From Paenibacillus sp. FSL K6-0276 (lineage in GTDB: Bacteria > Bacillota > Bacilli > Paenibacillales > Paenibacillaceae): a stretch of 64,000 nucleotides of DNA. Below are positions 16,372 to 24,964 of the stretch, in pieces. The notes below the pieces were generated by a model. That model ran no database searches. It worked only from the letters and a program-made list of their open reading frames with translations, and had not been told where the DNA came from. A program made the translations under genes and the position numbers. The stretch is taken from contig NZ_CP150276.1 of the NCBI RefSeq assembly GCF_037977235.1, positions 1,798,001 to 1,862,000 on the forward strand. The letters are read 5' to 3'. The first letter of the stretch is position 1; each line of letters begins with the position of its first letter.

Positions 16372-17310
16372 CTAATTACTGTGATGATTGCTGTCACGCG
16401 GTACGCCGCCAGTTATAGCGGCGTATTCCACTAGCGCGGCCTGACCGGCTGGGGTCAGGGTATAGCGCCCACGGCTGACACGGTGGAACCAGCCGTAGTA
16501 GTTGTGCTGCAGCATAGCGGCGGCGTTCGGTACGCCGCTACGCTTCCGCAGCTCGGCCGGAGTAATCCCGGCCGAGCGAGCGCTTGAGGCAGCGCTAGGG
16601 GCACCGCTTCGCGTGCCAGCCGCCGCTGCCTCCCGTGCTGCCGTGTCCCCGGCAGCACGCCCCTCCGGCGCTGAGCTCAGCGCCGGAGCCTGTGCAGCGG
16701 TGCTCGCCGCTGCACGTTTGCCCGCTGCGAGCGAAGCCTTCGCAGCGGCCTTCTCCGCAGCGACGGCGGCTTCCGCCTCCGCTGCTTGTAGAGAAAGTGC
16801 GACACGCAGCGCTTTCTCGCGGTAGGCAGTCACTAGCTTAACGCGCGTGCTGCCGCCAACGTTGTAGTCACCGCTGCGCTCGCGGAACTCATAGAGCAGG
16901 CGCTCGCGTCGCCGCTTGTTGCTGCGCTGCGCAGGCGGCGTCTCGTCTGGCTCGACGAGCACCTCGACCAGTGGGGCCTTGGTCTTATAAAAAACAACAG
17001 TGATTAGTCCGAGGCCGAGACGGCGGCATAACCCGCTAAGCTCGCCCCAGCGCTGGTTCACCGCACCTTTTTTATCACGGACACGTTCTACTGCGAGATA
17101 GACCGTAGGACTGAGCTTTAGCCGTTCCACCCCTTGCAGCAGCAAGGCCAGGTTGAACGATTTTTTCATCTCTACGATTAGAGGGTGCTCTAAATCCTCA
17201 CGAATGCCCACCAAATCGCAAGTCCGAACCTCACCCTTGATGCTGTATCCTTGCTTTTCAAAAAAAAACTTCAAAGGAGCATACAGCTCCGTTTCATGTC
17301 GTACCGCCAT
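16372..17310 (-). CDS. DUF2161-type putative PD-(D/E)XK phosphodiesterase with alanine-rich insert
   Basis: 312 residues. The N-terminal 150 residues resemble the DUF2161 family, a presumed PD-(D/E)XK nuclease fold: Asp32 (TCDLVGI) and Glu47-x-Lys49 (LIVEMKKSF) fit the D...ExK active-site pattern. The C-terminal part looks like a small winged-helix module (AELRKRSGVPNAAAMLQHNYYGWFHRVSRGRYTLTPAG, about 255-300). Between them, residues about 170-250 are an Ala/Ser/Glu-rich low-complexity linker encoded by very GC-rich DNA. Function is unknown; DNA repair or restriction-like roles are guesses. It is a single gene, divergent from prkA. Confidence 0.75.
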   Translation of the reverse strand: MAVRHETELYAPLKFFFEKQGYSIKGEVRTCDLVGIREDLEHPLIVEMKKSFNLALLLQGVERLKLSPTVYLAVERVRDKKGAVNQRWGELSGLCRRLGLGLITVVFYKTKAPLVEVLVEPDETPPAQRSNKRRRERLLYEFRERSGDYNVGGSTRVKLVTAYREKALRVALSLQAAEAEAAVAAEKAAAKASLAAGKRAAASTAAQAPALSSAPEGRAAGDTAAREAAAAGTRSGAPSAASSARSAGITPAELRKRSGVPNAAAMLQHNYYGWFHRVSRGRYTLTPAGQAALVEYAAITGGVPRDSNHHSN

Positions 17311-17491
17311 AGTGTCACTCCCGTAGCCCTTTATTTTCGGGTTTCCATTAAGGTTTTACTGCATTTTTATGATTCTCTATTATAGCACAGCAAAAAAGAG
17401 GTCAACTATTCCGCGCTTGCCGCATAGGTATGTAATACACTTTTTAACGCTATAGGAGAGCAAGTAGGAGCGCAAGAGGAGGCAGCGAGCA

Positions 17492-19387
17492 ATGGATATT
17501 TTTGAGCGAATAGCTTCGTATCGGGCTGAGAACGACCGTTTGGCGTGGAGCGGGAACTTCAAGCAGTATATAGAACTTTTGAGAAAAGACCCCTCTCCCG
17601 CTAAAACCGCTCACTCCCGCGTTTATGACATGATTAAGTCGCACGGCGTAGAGGACATAAACGGACGCAAACGCTATAAGTTTTTTGAACAAGAGATTTT
17701 TGGACTTGATCGTGCAGTCGAAAAGTTAGTGGAAGAATATTTTCATTCAGCAGCACGTCGGCTCGATGTTCGCAAACGGATTCTGCTATTGATGGGACCT
17801 GTCAGTGGGGGGAAATCGACCCTAGTCACGCTGCTAAAAAGAGGTTTGGAACAGTACTCGCGGACTGATGCGGGTGCGGTATATGCGGTTGAGGGCTGCC
17901 CGATGCATGAGGATCCACTACATTTGATACCCCTGGAGCTTCGTCCAGAGATTGAGAAGGAACTCGGTGTGCGCATTGAGGGCAATTTGTGCCCATCCTG
18001 CCAGATGCGTCTGAGAAATGAATATGCAGGAGATATTGAGCAGGTCAAAGTGACTCGTGTCATTTTGTCAGAAGAAGAGCGGGTGGGTATCGGTACCTTC
18101 AGTCCTTCCGATCCGAAGTCTCAGGATATCGCCGATTTGACCGGAAGTATCGATTTTTCGACCATTACTGAATTTGGTTCGGAATCCGATCCACGCGCTT
18201 ACCGTTTTGACGGAGAGCTCAATAAAGCTAACCGTGGGCTGATGGAGTTTCAGGAAATGCTCAAATGCGACGAAAAGTTTCTGTGGAACCTGCTGTCACT
18301 GACGCAAGAAGGCAATTTCAAGGCTGGCCGCTTCGCTTTAATTAGTGCTGACGAAATGATCATTGCGCATACCAATGAAACCGAGTATAAGTCGTTTATT
18401 TCTAATAAAAAGAATGAAGCGCTCCAGTCCCGCATGATTGTCATGCCTGTTCCGTATAATCTTAGAGTGTCGGAAGAGGAAAAAATCTACGCGAAGCTGA
18501 TCGCCCAGAGTGATATGAATCATGTGCATATTGCGCCGCATGCGCTGCGTGCCGCTGCTATTTTCTCCATCCTGACCCGTCTTAAAGAGAGCAAAAAACA
18601 AGGCATGGATCTGATCAAGAAGCTGCGGATGTATGATGGTGAAGAGGTCGAGGGCTACAAAGAGGCCGATCTTAAGGAAATGCAAACGGAGTATTTAGAT
18701 GAAGGCATGTCCGGAATTGATCCACGATATGTTATCAACCGGATTTCCAGCGCTTTGATCAAAGGTGATCTGCAGTGCATGAACGCACTTGATGTGCTCC
18801 GGGCGATTAAGGACGGCCTGGATCAGCACCCATCGATTACAAAAGAGGAGCGGGAGCGTTATTTGAACTTCATCTCCATTGCTCGCAAGGAATATGACAT
18901 TCTAGCTAAAAGCGAAGTGCAAAAGGCCTTCGTCTACTCCTTCGAGGAATCAGCCAAGACATTATTTGAGAATTATCTCGATAATATCGAAGCCTTCTGC
19001 AATTGGTCCAAAATCCGTGATCCGCTGACGGATGAGGAAATGGAGCCAGATGAGCGGTTAATGCGTTCGATTGAAGAGCAAATTGGTATCTCTGAGAATG
19101 CGAAAAAAGCGTTCCGCGAGGAGATTCTGATCCGTATTTCCGCTTATTCACGCAAAGGGAAGAAATTCGAGTACAACAACCACGACCGCCTGCGGGAAGC
19201 GATTGAGAAAAAGCTATTTACAGATCTCAAAGATATCGTCAAAATCACCACCTCGTCCAAAACGCCGGATGAAAGTCAGCTCAAACGGATCAACGAAGTA
19301 TGCGCCAGACTTATTGATGGGCATCACTACTGCCCAATTTGCGCTAATGAACTGCTGAAGTATGTGGGAAGTCTGCTTAATCGGTAA
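17492..19387 (+). CDS. prkA: PrkA serine protein kinase / AAA+ protein
   Basis: 631 residues, the same length as B. subtilis PrkA. The AAA+ N-terminal domain has the Walker A motif GPVSGGKST (102-110), a Cys-rich insertion (EGCPMHEDP; LCPSCQMRLRNEY) and FEFQEMLK-like sensor segments (GLMEFQEMLKCDEKFLW). The C-terminal part ends with YCPICANELLKYVGSLL, as in other PrkA proteins. In Bacillus it is made in the mother cell during sporulation and affects sigma-K dependent events; protease activity has also been reported for the family. The ribosome site GAGGAGG lies nine nt before the ATG. In many bacteria prkA is clustered with yhbH (DUF444) and spoVR; here spoVR is nearby but yhbH is absent. Confidence 0.95.
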   Translation: MDIFERIASYRAENDRLAWSGNFKQYIELLRKDPSPAKTAHSRVYDMIKSHGVEDINGRKRYKFFEQEIFGLDRAVEKLVEEYFHSAARRLDVRKRILLLMGPVSGGKSTLVTLLKRGLEQYSRTDAGAVYAVEGCPMHEDPLHLIPLELRPEIEKELGVRIEGNLCPSCQMRLRNEYAGDIEQVKVTRVILSEEERVGIGTFSPSDPKSQDIADLTGSIDFSTITEFGSESDPRAYRFDGELNKANRGLMEFQEMLKCDEKFLWNLLSLTQEGNFKAGRFALISADEMIIAHTNETEYKSFISNKKNEALQSRMIVMPVPYNLRVSEEEKIYAKLIAQSDMNHVHIAPHALRAAAIFSILTRLKESKKQGMDLIKKLRMYDGEEVEGYKEADLKEMQTEYLDEGMSGIDPRYVINRISSALIKGDLQCMNALDVLRAIKDGLDQHPSITKEERERYLNFISIARKEYDILAKSEVQKAFVYSFEESAKTLFENYLDNIEAFCNWSKIRDPLTDEEMEPDERLMRSIEEQIGISENAKKAFREEILIRISAYSRKGKKFEYNNHDRLREAIEKKLFTDLKDIVKITTSSKTPDESQLKRINEVCARLIDGHHYCPICANELLKYVGSLLNR

Positions 19388-19410
19388 TAAGAATAATTGA
19401 ACGTTTGCGG

Positions 19411-19435
19411 ACCGCCATTTGGCGGTTTTTTTTTT
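19411..19435 (+). terminator. prkA terminator
   Basis: A 6-bp GC-rich stem (ACCGCC/GGCGGT) with an ATTT loop is followed by nine Ts, 24 nt after the prkA stop. Confidence 0.9.
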
Positions 19436-19703
19436 ACTGTCAGGATATTTACGTACATCAATACGTGAAATTGTGTGGAATGAGGCTAGGATGATGAGTC
19501 TGAAAAAGTATTGAATGAACCATGACAAGTGGCACGGGTAGCAGCCCTTTTAAGAAAAACCTGCAAAAGTACATTTTTCATGCTGCAAGTATTTATAAAA
19601 CTAGTAATTCCTGCAAGTGGATTGGATAGCTAAAGCTAAAGAGATTGTTAGATAATGCAGCTCAGCAAAACTGGAACAATCCTCCTCGCTCGCAGTTGAT
19701 ATA
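19436..19703. other. Intergenic, nothing recognised
   Basis: No ORF with a ribosome site, hairpin or repeat was found. A TATAAT at 19700-19705 overlaps the first possible ATG of the next gene and, if it is a -10 element, would argue for a later start. Confidence 0.4.
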
Positions 19704-20627
19704 ATGAAATCACCGTACGGGGGAAGGCTGGTGCTGCACTTGAATTACAGTAAAGATATAGAGAAATGTGTTGATTATATTGAAACTCATATCAAAGAAA
19801 ATATAACAGTGGAAGAAATAGCCGCTGAGGTCGGATATTCGGTGTATCATTTTTGCCGAGTGTTCAGCTTATGCAAGGAAATGTCCGTGATGGAATATGT
19901 GCGGAGCCGAAAATTATCTTTAGCGTCGATTGAATTATTTGCCGGTAAAAGGATCATTGATATTGCGCTGGACTATGGTTTTGAGACGCAAAGCGGATTC
20001 ACTAAGGCCTTTCGCAAGGCTTTTGGCTATAGTCCGACACAATATGCGGCGCGGATGAACGGATTATGTAAAGGAAAAACACTATTTGAAATCGGAGGTT
20101 TTATAATGAACCCTGTTATTGTTCGCAAGCCTGCTTTTAAGGTCGCTGGGTATGGGATCCAAACCAATGTTGCGGGAAGTATGTACACCAAGGATATTGC
20201 TTCTTTTTGGAGCCATTATGAGGGTGAGAATCTGGAGTCCAAAATGTATAAAATACTAAACCCGCCTAAACACGGGGAAGTAGGTTTGTGTATGCCTTCC
20301 TCAGATAATGGCAATGCCACCTACCTTTTGGGTGTTATTGTTGAGGACTACTCCAAGGTAGAGGATGATATGCTGACGATGGATGTGCCAGAGGCCGAGT
20401 ATGCCGTGTTCACAACACCGCCAGTGGATACTTCAACGGATACAGAGCAAATACAGTTTGCACAGGTTATAAAAAGCACATGGAAGTACATCTTCGAAGA
20501 ATGGTTTAAGGACAGTGGTTACGTCTATGATGACAGTAAGCTGGATTTCGAATTCTATGACGAACGCTGCCATTCGCGGCCGGATACGGTGATGGAGATT
20601 TATGTTCCTGTGAAAAAAATCGATTGA
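19704..20627 (+). CDS. AraC-family regulator with GyrI-like effector-binding domain
   Basis: Up to 307 residues. Two AraC helix-turn-helix motifs occupy about residues 17-117 (VEEIAAEVGYSVYHFCRVFS; IIDIALDYGFETQSGFTKAFRKAFGYSP). They are followed by a GyrI/Rob-type small-molecule domain (VIVRKPAFKVAGYGIQT; the closing TVMEIYVPVKK). Such proteins (Rob/SoxS-like, BltR-like) sense amphipathic compounds. The start is uncertain: ATG 19704 has no ribosome site, whereas GGGGGAAGG at 19719-19727 favours GTG 19731 or TTG 19740. It is paralogous in architecture to the regulator at 40120-41007. It separates prkA from spoVR. Confidence 0.88.
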   Translation: MKSPYGGRLVLHLNYSKDIEKCVDYIETHIKENITVEEIAAEVGYSVYHFCRVFSLCKEMSVMEYVRSRKLSLASIELFAGKRIIDIALDYGFETQSGFTKAFRKAFGYSPTQYAARMNGLCKGKTLFEIGGFIMNPVIVRKPAFKVAGYGIQTNVAGSMYTKDIASFWSHYEGENLESKMYKILNPPKHGEVGLCMPSSDNGNATYLLGVIVEDYSKVEDDMLTMDVPEAEYAVFTTPPVDTSTDTEQIQFAQVIKSTWKYIFEEWFKDSGYVYDDSKLDFEFYDERCHSRPDTVMEIYVPVKKID

Positions 20628-20673
20628 ATGATTTGAACGAAATACTCAGAGCAAATGCTGCTCGGTGATGATC

Positions 20674-20811
20674 GTAACTTCGGGGAATGTTTGGGTCTCC
20701 GGCCGCTGTTGTCTCCAGATTTATTTGATTTCTATACCGCATTCGCGGTTTAAATCCGGAGACAAAGGCGATCGCTATTGCTCCTACGACTCCAAACTTC
20801 CCCTACGTTAC
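20674..20811. repeat. Long-hairpin repeat element, copy A
   Basis: The arms GTAAC..GGGGAA..GTTTGG (left) and CCAAAC..TTCCCC..GTTAC (right) pair at the base. CGCTGTT pairs imperfectly with AAAGGCG, then GTCTCC/GGAGAC and GATTT/AAATC form the inner stem. ACCGC/GCGGT forms the apical hairpin. The right arm carries an extra bulge of about 20 nt, ATCGCTATTGCTCCTACGA. The same architecture recurs at 45321-45439. There is no protein-coding potential. It lies between the AraC gene and the convergent spoVR gene. Confidence 0.75.
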
Positions 20812-20850
20812 TTTTTACCTTAGCAGCATTTGCTATGTTCTAATTATTCA

Positions 20851-20912
20851 GTCGATACGGGGGTATCGACGCAAGGTCCGCAGCGGTTTACGCGCTGCGG
20901 GCTTTCTTGTTA
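20851..20912 (+). terminator. Tandem hairpins downstream of the AraC gene
   Basis: A perfect 8-bp hairpin (GTCGATAC/GTATCGAC with GGGG loop, 20851-20870) is followed by a 10-bp GC-rich hairpin (GTCCGCAGCG/CGCTGCGGGC, 20876-20902) with a TTTCTTGTT tail. The second is a plausible rho-independent terminator for plus-strand transcripts. Confidence 0.65.
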
Positions 20913-20946
20913 TAGGTCAGACTCATACTTAGTCCGTCCAAATAAA

Positions 20947-20995
20947 GAGCGGCAGACCAGGACGTACTACGCGTCCTGGTCTACCGCTTTGTTTT
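20947..20995. terminator. Bidirectional terminator between AraC gene and spoVR
   Basis: An interrupted stem of about 16 bp (AGCGG-AGACCAGGACG with its complement) around TACTACG is followed by TTTGTTTTTC on the plus strand and by CTTTATTT on the minus strand. It fits the convergent gene ends. Confidence 0.8.
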
Positions 20996-21028
20996 TCAAG
21001 TAATAGAGCTGTATTCTCTTAGTCTACT

Positions 21029-22420
21029 TTATATAAACTTCCGCTGCACCTTCTTGCCATCATACGAAAACCGCGCCTTTTTGTCCTCCACAACTGTCTG
21101 TAGATGAACGGTACGCCCCCATAATGAGTAGATATGCGGGAGCGTGCGCTCCAAATACTTCAGATCTAGCTCGATACTTTCGTAGCGGTGGGTTATAAAT
21201 AACTCCCCATTCTTCTCAAAGTCAGCATCCTCTATGACCAAGTAAGGGGAGCCGCCATTGACCCGGGCGAGCACAAGCTGATCGCGTACATTTTCCCACG
21301 CTTTATCAGTGATCTTCCATTCTGGGCCTTTTTTCTCGAAAACATAGAGATCTAGGTCGTTCACCAGTTCTTTGGACAGATAGCTACGGATAAAAGAGGT
21401 ATCGGACTCCAGCTCGCGAACCTCAAATATTTTCTCGCGGTCCCAGCGCCGTTCGATGTCTTCGAAGATCTTCAGCCCCAGATAGTACGGATTCAGGCTC
21501 TGCCGTGAGGGCTGCACGACGGAGGAATTCAGTTTAGCGTATTCAACGGTTTCCTCTACGGTCAGATCTAGTTCACGGACGATACGCTGATGCCAATACG
21601 AAGCCCAGCCTTCGTTCATGATCTTCGTCTCCATTTGTGGCCAGAAATAGAGCATTTCGTCATGCAACATCGTCATAATGTCACGTTGCCAATCCTCCAA
21701 GACGGTGGAATATTGCTGAATGAACCATACAATATCTTTTTCTGGCTCAGGGGGGAAAGCTCGGTTTCCAGATGGCGCTTCCTGCGGGCCAGAATTGCTT
21801 TTGTCTAGGCTCCATAATTCGTCGTAAGGATTGGATGATTTGGAGCCGCCTAAAGGGGCATCCTTGAGTTCCTTCATTTTAGCTTCCAGTAGATGGGTCT
21901 TACCTAGTTTGCGCGGCTGGATCAGGCTTGGATCTATATGCTCTTGAATGGCCAGCACCGAATCGATGAAGCTCTCGACAGCATCGGTGCCGTAGGTTAC
22001 TGAATAGCCGGCGATCCGATCTGCTGTAGCTGACATGCTCTCGACCATATCCCGGTTGGACATGGAGAAGCGCATATTATTTTTGAAAAAATCACAGTGC
22101 GCTAGCACGTGAGCTACAATTAGCTTGTTCTGAATCAGCGAATTCCCGTCGAGCAGGAAGGCATAACAAGGATTGGAGTTTATGACGAGCTCGTAAATTT
22201 TACTCAGCCCGAAATCGTATTGGGATTTCATTTTGTGAAACGTTTTTCCGAAGCTCCAGTGACCAAATCGTGTAGGCATTCCATAAGCGCCGAATGTATA
22301 AATAATATCTGCGGGGCATATTTCATAACGCATGGGATAAAAATCCAAACCAAAGCCTGTGGCTATTTCCGTAATCTCGGCGATTGCCCGCTCCAGTGCA
22401 TTAATTTCTCCGCTTGGCAT
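21029..22420 (-). CDS. spoVR: SpoVR family protein
   Basis: 463 residues from the ATG at 22420, which is preceded by GGAAGGAG; an upstream in-frame ATG at 22474 lacks a ribosome site and adds 18 unrelated residues. Typical SpoVR segments are [62 protein letters not shown] and [14 protein letters not shown]. subtilis SpoVR is involved in spore cortex formation, and the family often travels with PrkA and a DUF444 protein. Here it faces the AraC gene, with prkA about 1.6 kb away on the opposite strand, and no DUF444 gene is present. Confidence 0.95.
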   Translation of the reverse strand: MPSGEINALERAIAEITEIATGFGLDFYPMRYEICPADIIYTFGAYGMPTRFGHWSFGKTFHKMKSQYDFGLSKIYELVINSNPCYAFLLDGNSLIQNKLIVAHVLAHCDFFKNNMRFSMSNRDMVESMSATADRIAGYSVTYGTDAVESFIDSVLAIQEHIDPSLIQPRKLGKTHLLEAKMKELKDAPLGGSKSSNPYDELWSLDKSNSGPQEAPSGNRAFPPEPEKDIVWFIQQYSTVLEDWQRDIMTMLHDEMLYFWPQMETKIMNEGWASYWHQRIVRELDLTVEETVEYAKLNSSVVQPSRQSLNPYYLGLKIFEDIERRWDREKIFEVRELESDTSFIRSYLSKELVNDLDLYVFEKKGPEWKITDKAWENVRDQLVLARVNGGSPYLVIEDADFEKNGELFITHRYESIELDLKYLERTLPHIYSLWGRTVHLQTVVEDKKARFSYDGKKVQRKFI

Positions 22421-22589
22421 GTTTCTGTTGCTCCTTCCTATATTTCTGTAGAGCCAACCTGAATAAACCCTCACTAAATGGGGTCTGGCTACCTGTAAAT
22501 GGGTCGATCAATGTAGTTCATATTATGTATATGGGTGGGAGTAGGGGAGTATGACGGGAGGGTTGAATTCGTAAGTAGCATGTTGAAAT

Positions 22590-22656
22590 TGAAAATTTAT
22601 AGGACGAAAATAGCCTACCCACGGGCGATTCCATTTGTGGGTTAGGCTATTTTTCA
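22590..22656 (-). terminator. Terminator, also copy 1 of a dispersed terminator-like element
   Basis: AAAATAGCCTACCCAC pairs with GTGGG-TTAGGCTATTTT (22607-22654). The stop codon of the minus-strand gene at 22647 lies inside the stem. The element, including the upstream TTATAGGACGA, is about 80 percent identical by eye to 32180-32252. Confidence 0.75.
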
Positions 22657-22949
22657 TTTCCAACCTCATTCAGCAATTTGGCGAACTCTTCCTCGCTGTC
22701 ACTGTATGTGGAAATTCCATCTTTACGATCCTTCTGAGCTTGCTGAAGTTGGGACAGAACGCCTTCATCTTTGAAAATTACTGAAGTCATTCTCTTCTTT
22801 TGTTCGTCCGTGAATGTAGGCTGCTCATCTTTCCTTTGTAGTGAAACGTTGAATCCAAAGTTTTCTTCGATTAATTGGACTAGATCTTTAAGTTCTACAT
22901 AAGATTTGTCTCTAAATCTTTGCTCCAATTGCTCCTTAGAAATGGACAT
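22647..22949 (-). CDS. Hypothetical 100-residue acidic protein
   Basis: The start is placed at ATG 22949, preceded by GGTGATTAGA; the open frame extends 13 codons further upstream without a ribosome site. The protein is highly charged and mostly helical (SKEQLEQRFRDKSYVELKDL; DEQKKRMTSVIFKDEGVLSQ; SDSEEEFAKLLNEVGNEK). It has no membrane segment and belongs to no family I recognise. The divergent neighbour, 117 bp away, is a GIY-YIG nuclease-like gene that is frameshifted. A toxin-antitoxin-like relation is conceivable but not supported by any motif. Confidence 0.6.
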   Translation of the reverse strand: MSISKEQLEQRFRDKSYVELKDLVQLIEENFGFNVSLQRKDEQPTFTDEQKKRMTSVIFKDEGVLSQLQQAQKDRKDGISTYSDSEEEFAKLLNEVGNEK

Positions 22950-23066
22950 TCTAATCACCAACCTTTTTGTCATAATATCATAAGCCAAAGGATTTTCTTA
23001 TGTTATGATTACACGTATTCACACTTGATCAACGAATTTCTTTTATATCTAGGGGTGCTAATCAGA

Positions 23067-23755
23067 ATGAGCCAACACTGTACCGACTTACATAGGATCG
23101 CGAATGGAATGACCAGGAACCGTTTCCCTTTCGAGGATAACTTATCCCCAGAAATGGAGTGTATCTTTTATTTGAAATAGGTGAATACGGGCATGGTGTT
23201 GATCGAATTGTTCGAGTAGGCACACATACGGGTCCCAACCAACTTCGGTCGCGCTTGAAGCAATATTTTGTACAGGAGAATAAAGATAGAAGTATTTTTC
23301 GCAAAAATATAGGCAGGTGCTTCCTGAACAAAGACAAAGATCCATATGCAAGTGTATGGGAGTTGGATTTTACAACGCGAGCAGCCAAGCTCAAAAGTGG
23401 GCATTTAATAGATCCAGCTTATCAGTCAAATATCGAGAGCAGGATGTGGGAAATAGAAAGATATATTTCTTTATTGATGGGAGAAATTCCAAGATTATTA
23501 GATGATACCAATGGGTATGGTCCTAACGGAAAAATCTATATTGCACACGTTGATATTCCTATGAATGTATTGAAAGCATTTGAAGACTTAAAAGTGGAGT
23601 ATGGAGATTTGGTGAGAGTTGCAAATCCTTTGTATGCTTCGAGACTGGGATATTTAGTGAAGCGATCTCGTGTAGTACCACGTCGTTCCTTTAAAGAGAT
23701 CTGCTTGATCATCGATTACACGGCATCGTTTTGCTATTTCCTTGTTTTGAGTTGA
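23067..23755 (+). pseudogene. GIY-YIG nuclease-like gene with frameshift
   Basis: The first 29 codons (ATG 23067, AGGGGTG ribosome site) read SQHCTDLHRIANGMTRNRFPFEDN and are then expected to continue as PENGVYLLFE. In the given sequence the frame changes at about 23150-23158 (CCAGAAATGGAGTG), as if one A were missing from an A run. The remaining 198 codons in the other frame carry the domain: YLLFEIGEYGHGVDRIVRVGTHTG, QLRSRLKQYFVQENKDRSIFRKNIGRCFL, and an ExEWEIERYI-like helix (SRMWEIERYISLLMG). This matches stand-alone GIY-YIG-fold proteins. A sequencing error, a true pseudogene, or translation from the internal GTG 23159 are all possible. Confidence 0.7.
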
Positions 23756-23790
23756 ACGCCTAAGTCTTTCCGAAACGGCGTTCTTTCGTT
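23754..23790 (+). terminator. Terminator after the GIY-YIG gene
   Basis: A 7-bp stem GAACGCC/GGCGTTC (23754-23760, 23777-23783) overlaps the stop codon and is followed by TTTCGTTTG. Confidence 0.6.
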
Positions 23791-23863
23791 TGTCCAGAAT
23801 ATTAGTTGCGTATTTTAGACGATGTTTGCGGATTATAGGATTCAGCTGCGAGTAGGGTTCTTG

Positions 23864-23880
23864 TTACAATAACATTGTAA
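23864..23880. promoter_or_regulatory. Inverted repeat upstream of the AfuA-like operon
   Basis: TTACAAT-AAC-ATTGTAA is a perfect 7-bp inverted repeat 40 bp before the binding-protein start. It is a good operator candidate, possibly for the response regulator encoded at 29552-30340, though AraC-type regulators usually bind direct repeats. Confidence 0.4.
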
Positions 23881-23919
23881 ATACGAAACAAAACAACTCA
23901 GTTCGAGGGGGAAATAGCA

Positions 23920-24942
23920 ATGAAGAAGTTTTCAAAGCTGATCATCGCAGGTATGTTAGTTATGACAGCGCTTACGGGTTGCGGTGGTAGTGAGAAGGAG
24001 TCTGCTTCATCCAATAAGCTTGTTGTCTATAGTCCGAACAGTGAAGAAATTATTAAGACGATTATTCCGATGTTCGAGAAACAAACAGGGATTAAGGTTG
24101 AACTAGTAACGGCTGGAACAGGCGAAATTGTTAAGCGCTTACAGTCCGAAAAGCAAAATCCATACGCTGACGTCATGTTCGGCGGATCCATGGCAGGATA
24201 TCTTGAGAACGTTGACTTATATGAGCCGTACGTTTCGCAGAACGATGAATTCCTACTTGAAGGCCATCGCAATAAATCAGGCTTTGCTACTCCTTTTGTT
24301 TCAGATGGAAGCGTTCTCTTAGTGAATAAGAACCTGATCGGCAACATCAAGATTGACAGCTACGCTGACTTGTTGAACCCGGAGCTTAAAGGGAAAATTG
24401 CTTCGGCCGATCCGGCAAGCTCAAGCTCCGCATTTGCACAGCTCACGAATATGCTGAAAGCGATGGGCGGCGACTATGAGAACGAGAAAGGCTGGAGCTA
24501 TGTCAGCGAATTAATCAAGAACCTGGATGGTAAAATCGCGAGCGGTTCAGGAGCTGTTCATAAAAGTGTGGCTGACGGGGAGTTTGTGGTTGGCTTAACG
24601 TATGAAGATCCATCGAACACCTATGTAAGAAACGGCGCTCCTGTTGAAGTGGTCTATCCGAAAGAAGGCGCTGTATTCCTAGATGCGGCATCCGGTATTA
24701 TCAAAAGCGCGCCGCATATGGACAATGCGAAGAAATTTATCGACTTCATTCTATCCAAAGAAGCGCAAGATGCATTTGGCACGCAATTAACGAATCGTCC
24801 ACTGCGTAAAGATACGAAGCTTGGCGACTATATGACGCCTTACGACAAGATCAACATGATCAACGAAGACACGGATTATGTCAGTAAAAATAAATCCAAA
24901 ATCATTGAGCACTACACGGACGTATTCACAAGCACAAAATAA
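23920..24942 (+). CDS. ABC transporter substrate-binding lipoprotein, AfuA/FbpA type
   Basis: 340 residues. The lipobox LTGC places the lipidated Cys at residue 21. The mature part is a family-1-like iron/phosphonate binding fold: KLVVYSPNSEEIIKTIIPMFEKQTG, VELVTAGTGEIVKRLQSEKQNP, ADVMFGGS, ADPASSSSAFAQL and NRPLRKDT. The family includes ferric-iron binders (FbpA), hexose-phosphate binders (AfuA), 2-aminoethylphosphonate and phosphoglycerate-type binders. The serine cluster SSSS is compatible with phosphate coordination, but the ligand cannot be assigned. The operon continues with an ATPase and a fused permease and is followed by a two-component system. Confidence 0.85.
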   Translation: MKKFSKLIIAGMLVMTALTGCGGSEKESASSNKLVVYSPNSEEIIKTIIPMFEKQTGIKVELVTAGTGEIVKRLQSEKQNPYADVMFGGSMAGYLENVDLYEPYVSQNDEFLLEGHRNKSGFATPFVSDGSVLLVNKNLIGNIKIDSYADLLNPELKGKIASADPASSSSAFAQLTNMLKAMGGDYENEKGWSYVSELIKNLDGKIASGSGAVHKSVADGEFVVGLTYEDPSNTYVRNGAPVEVVYPKEGAVFLDAASGIIKSAPHMDNAKKFIDFILSKEAQDAFGTQLTNRPLRKDTKLGDYMTPYDKINMINEDTDYVSKNKSKIIEHYTDVFTSTK

Positions 24943-24964
24943 ACGAAAGAATTAGGTGACAACC

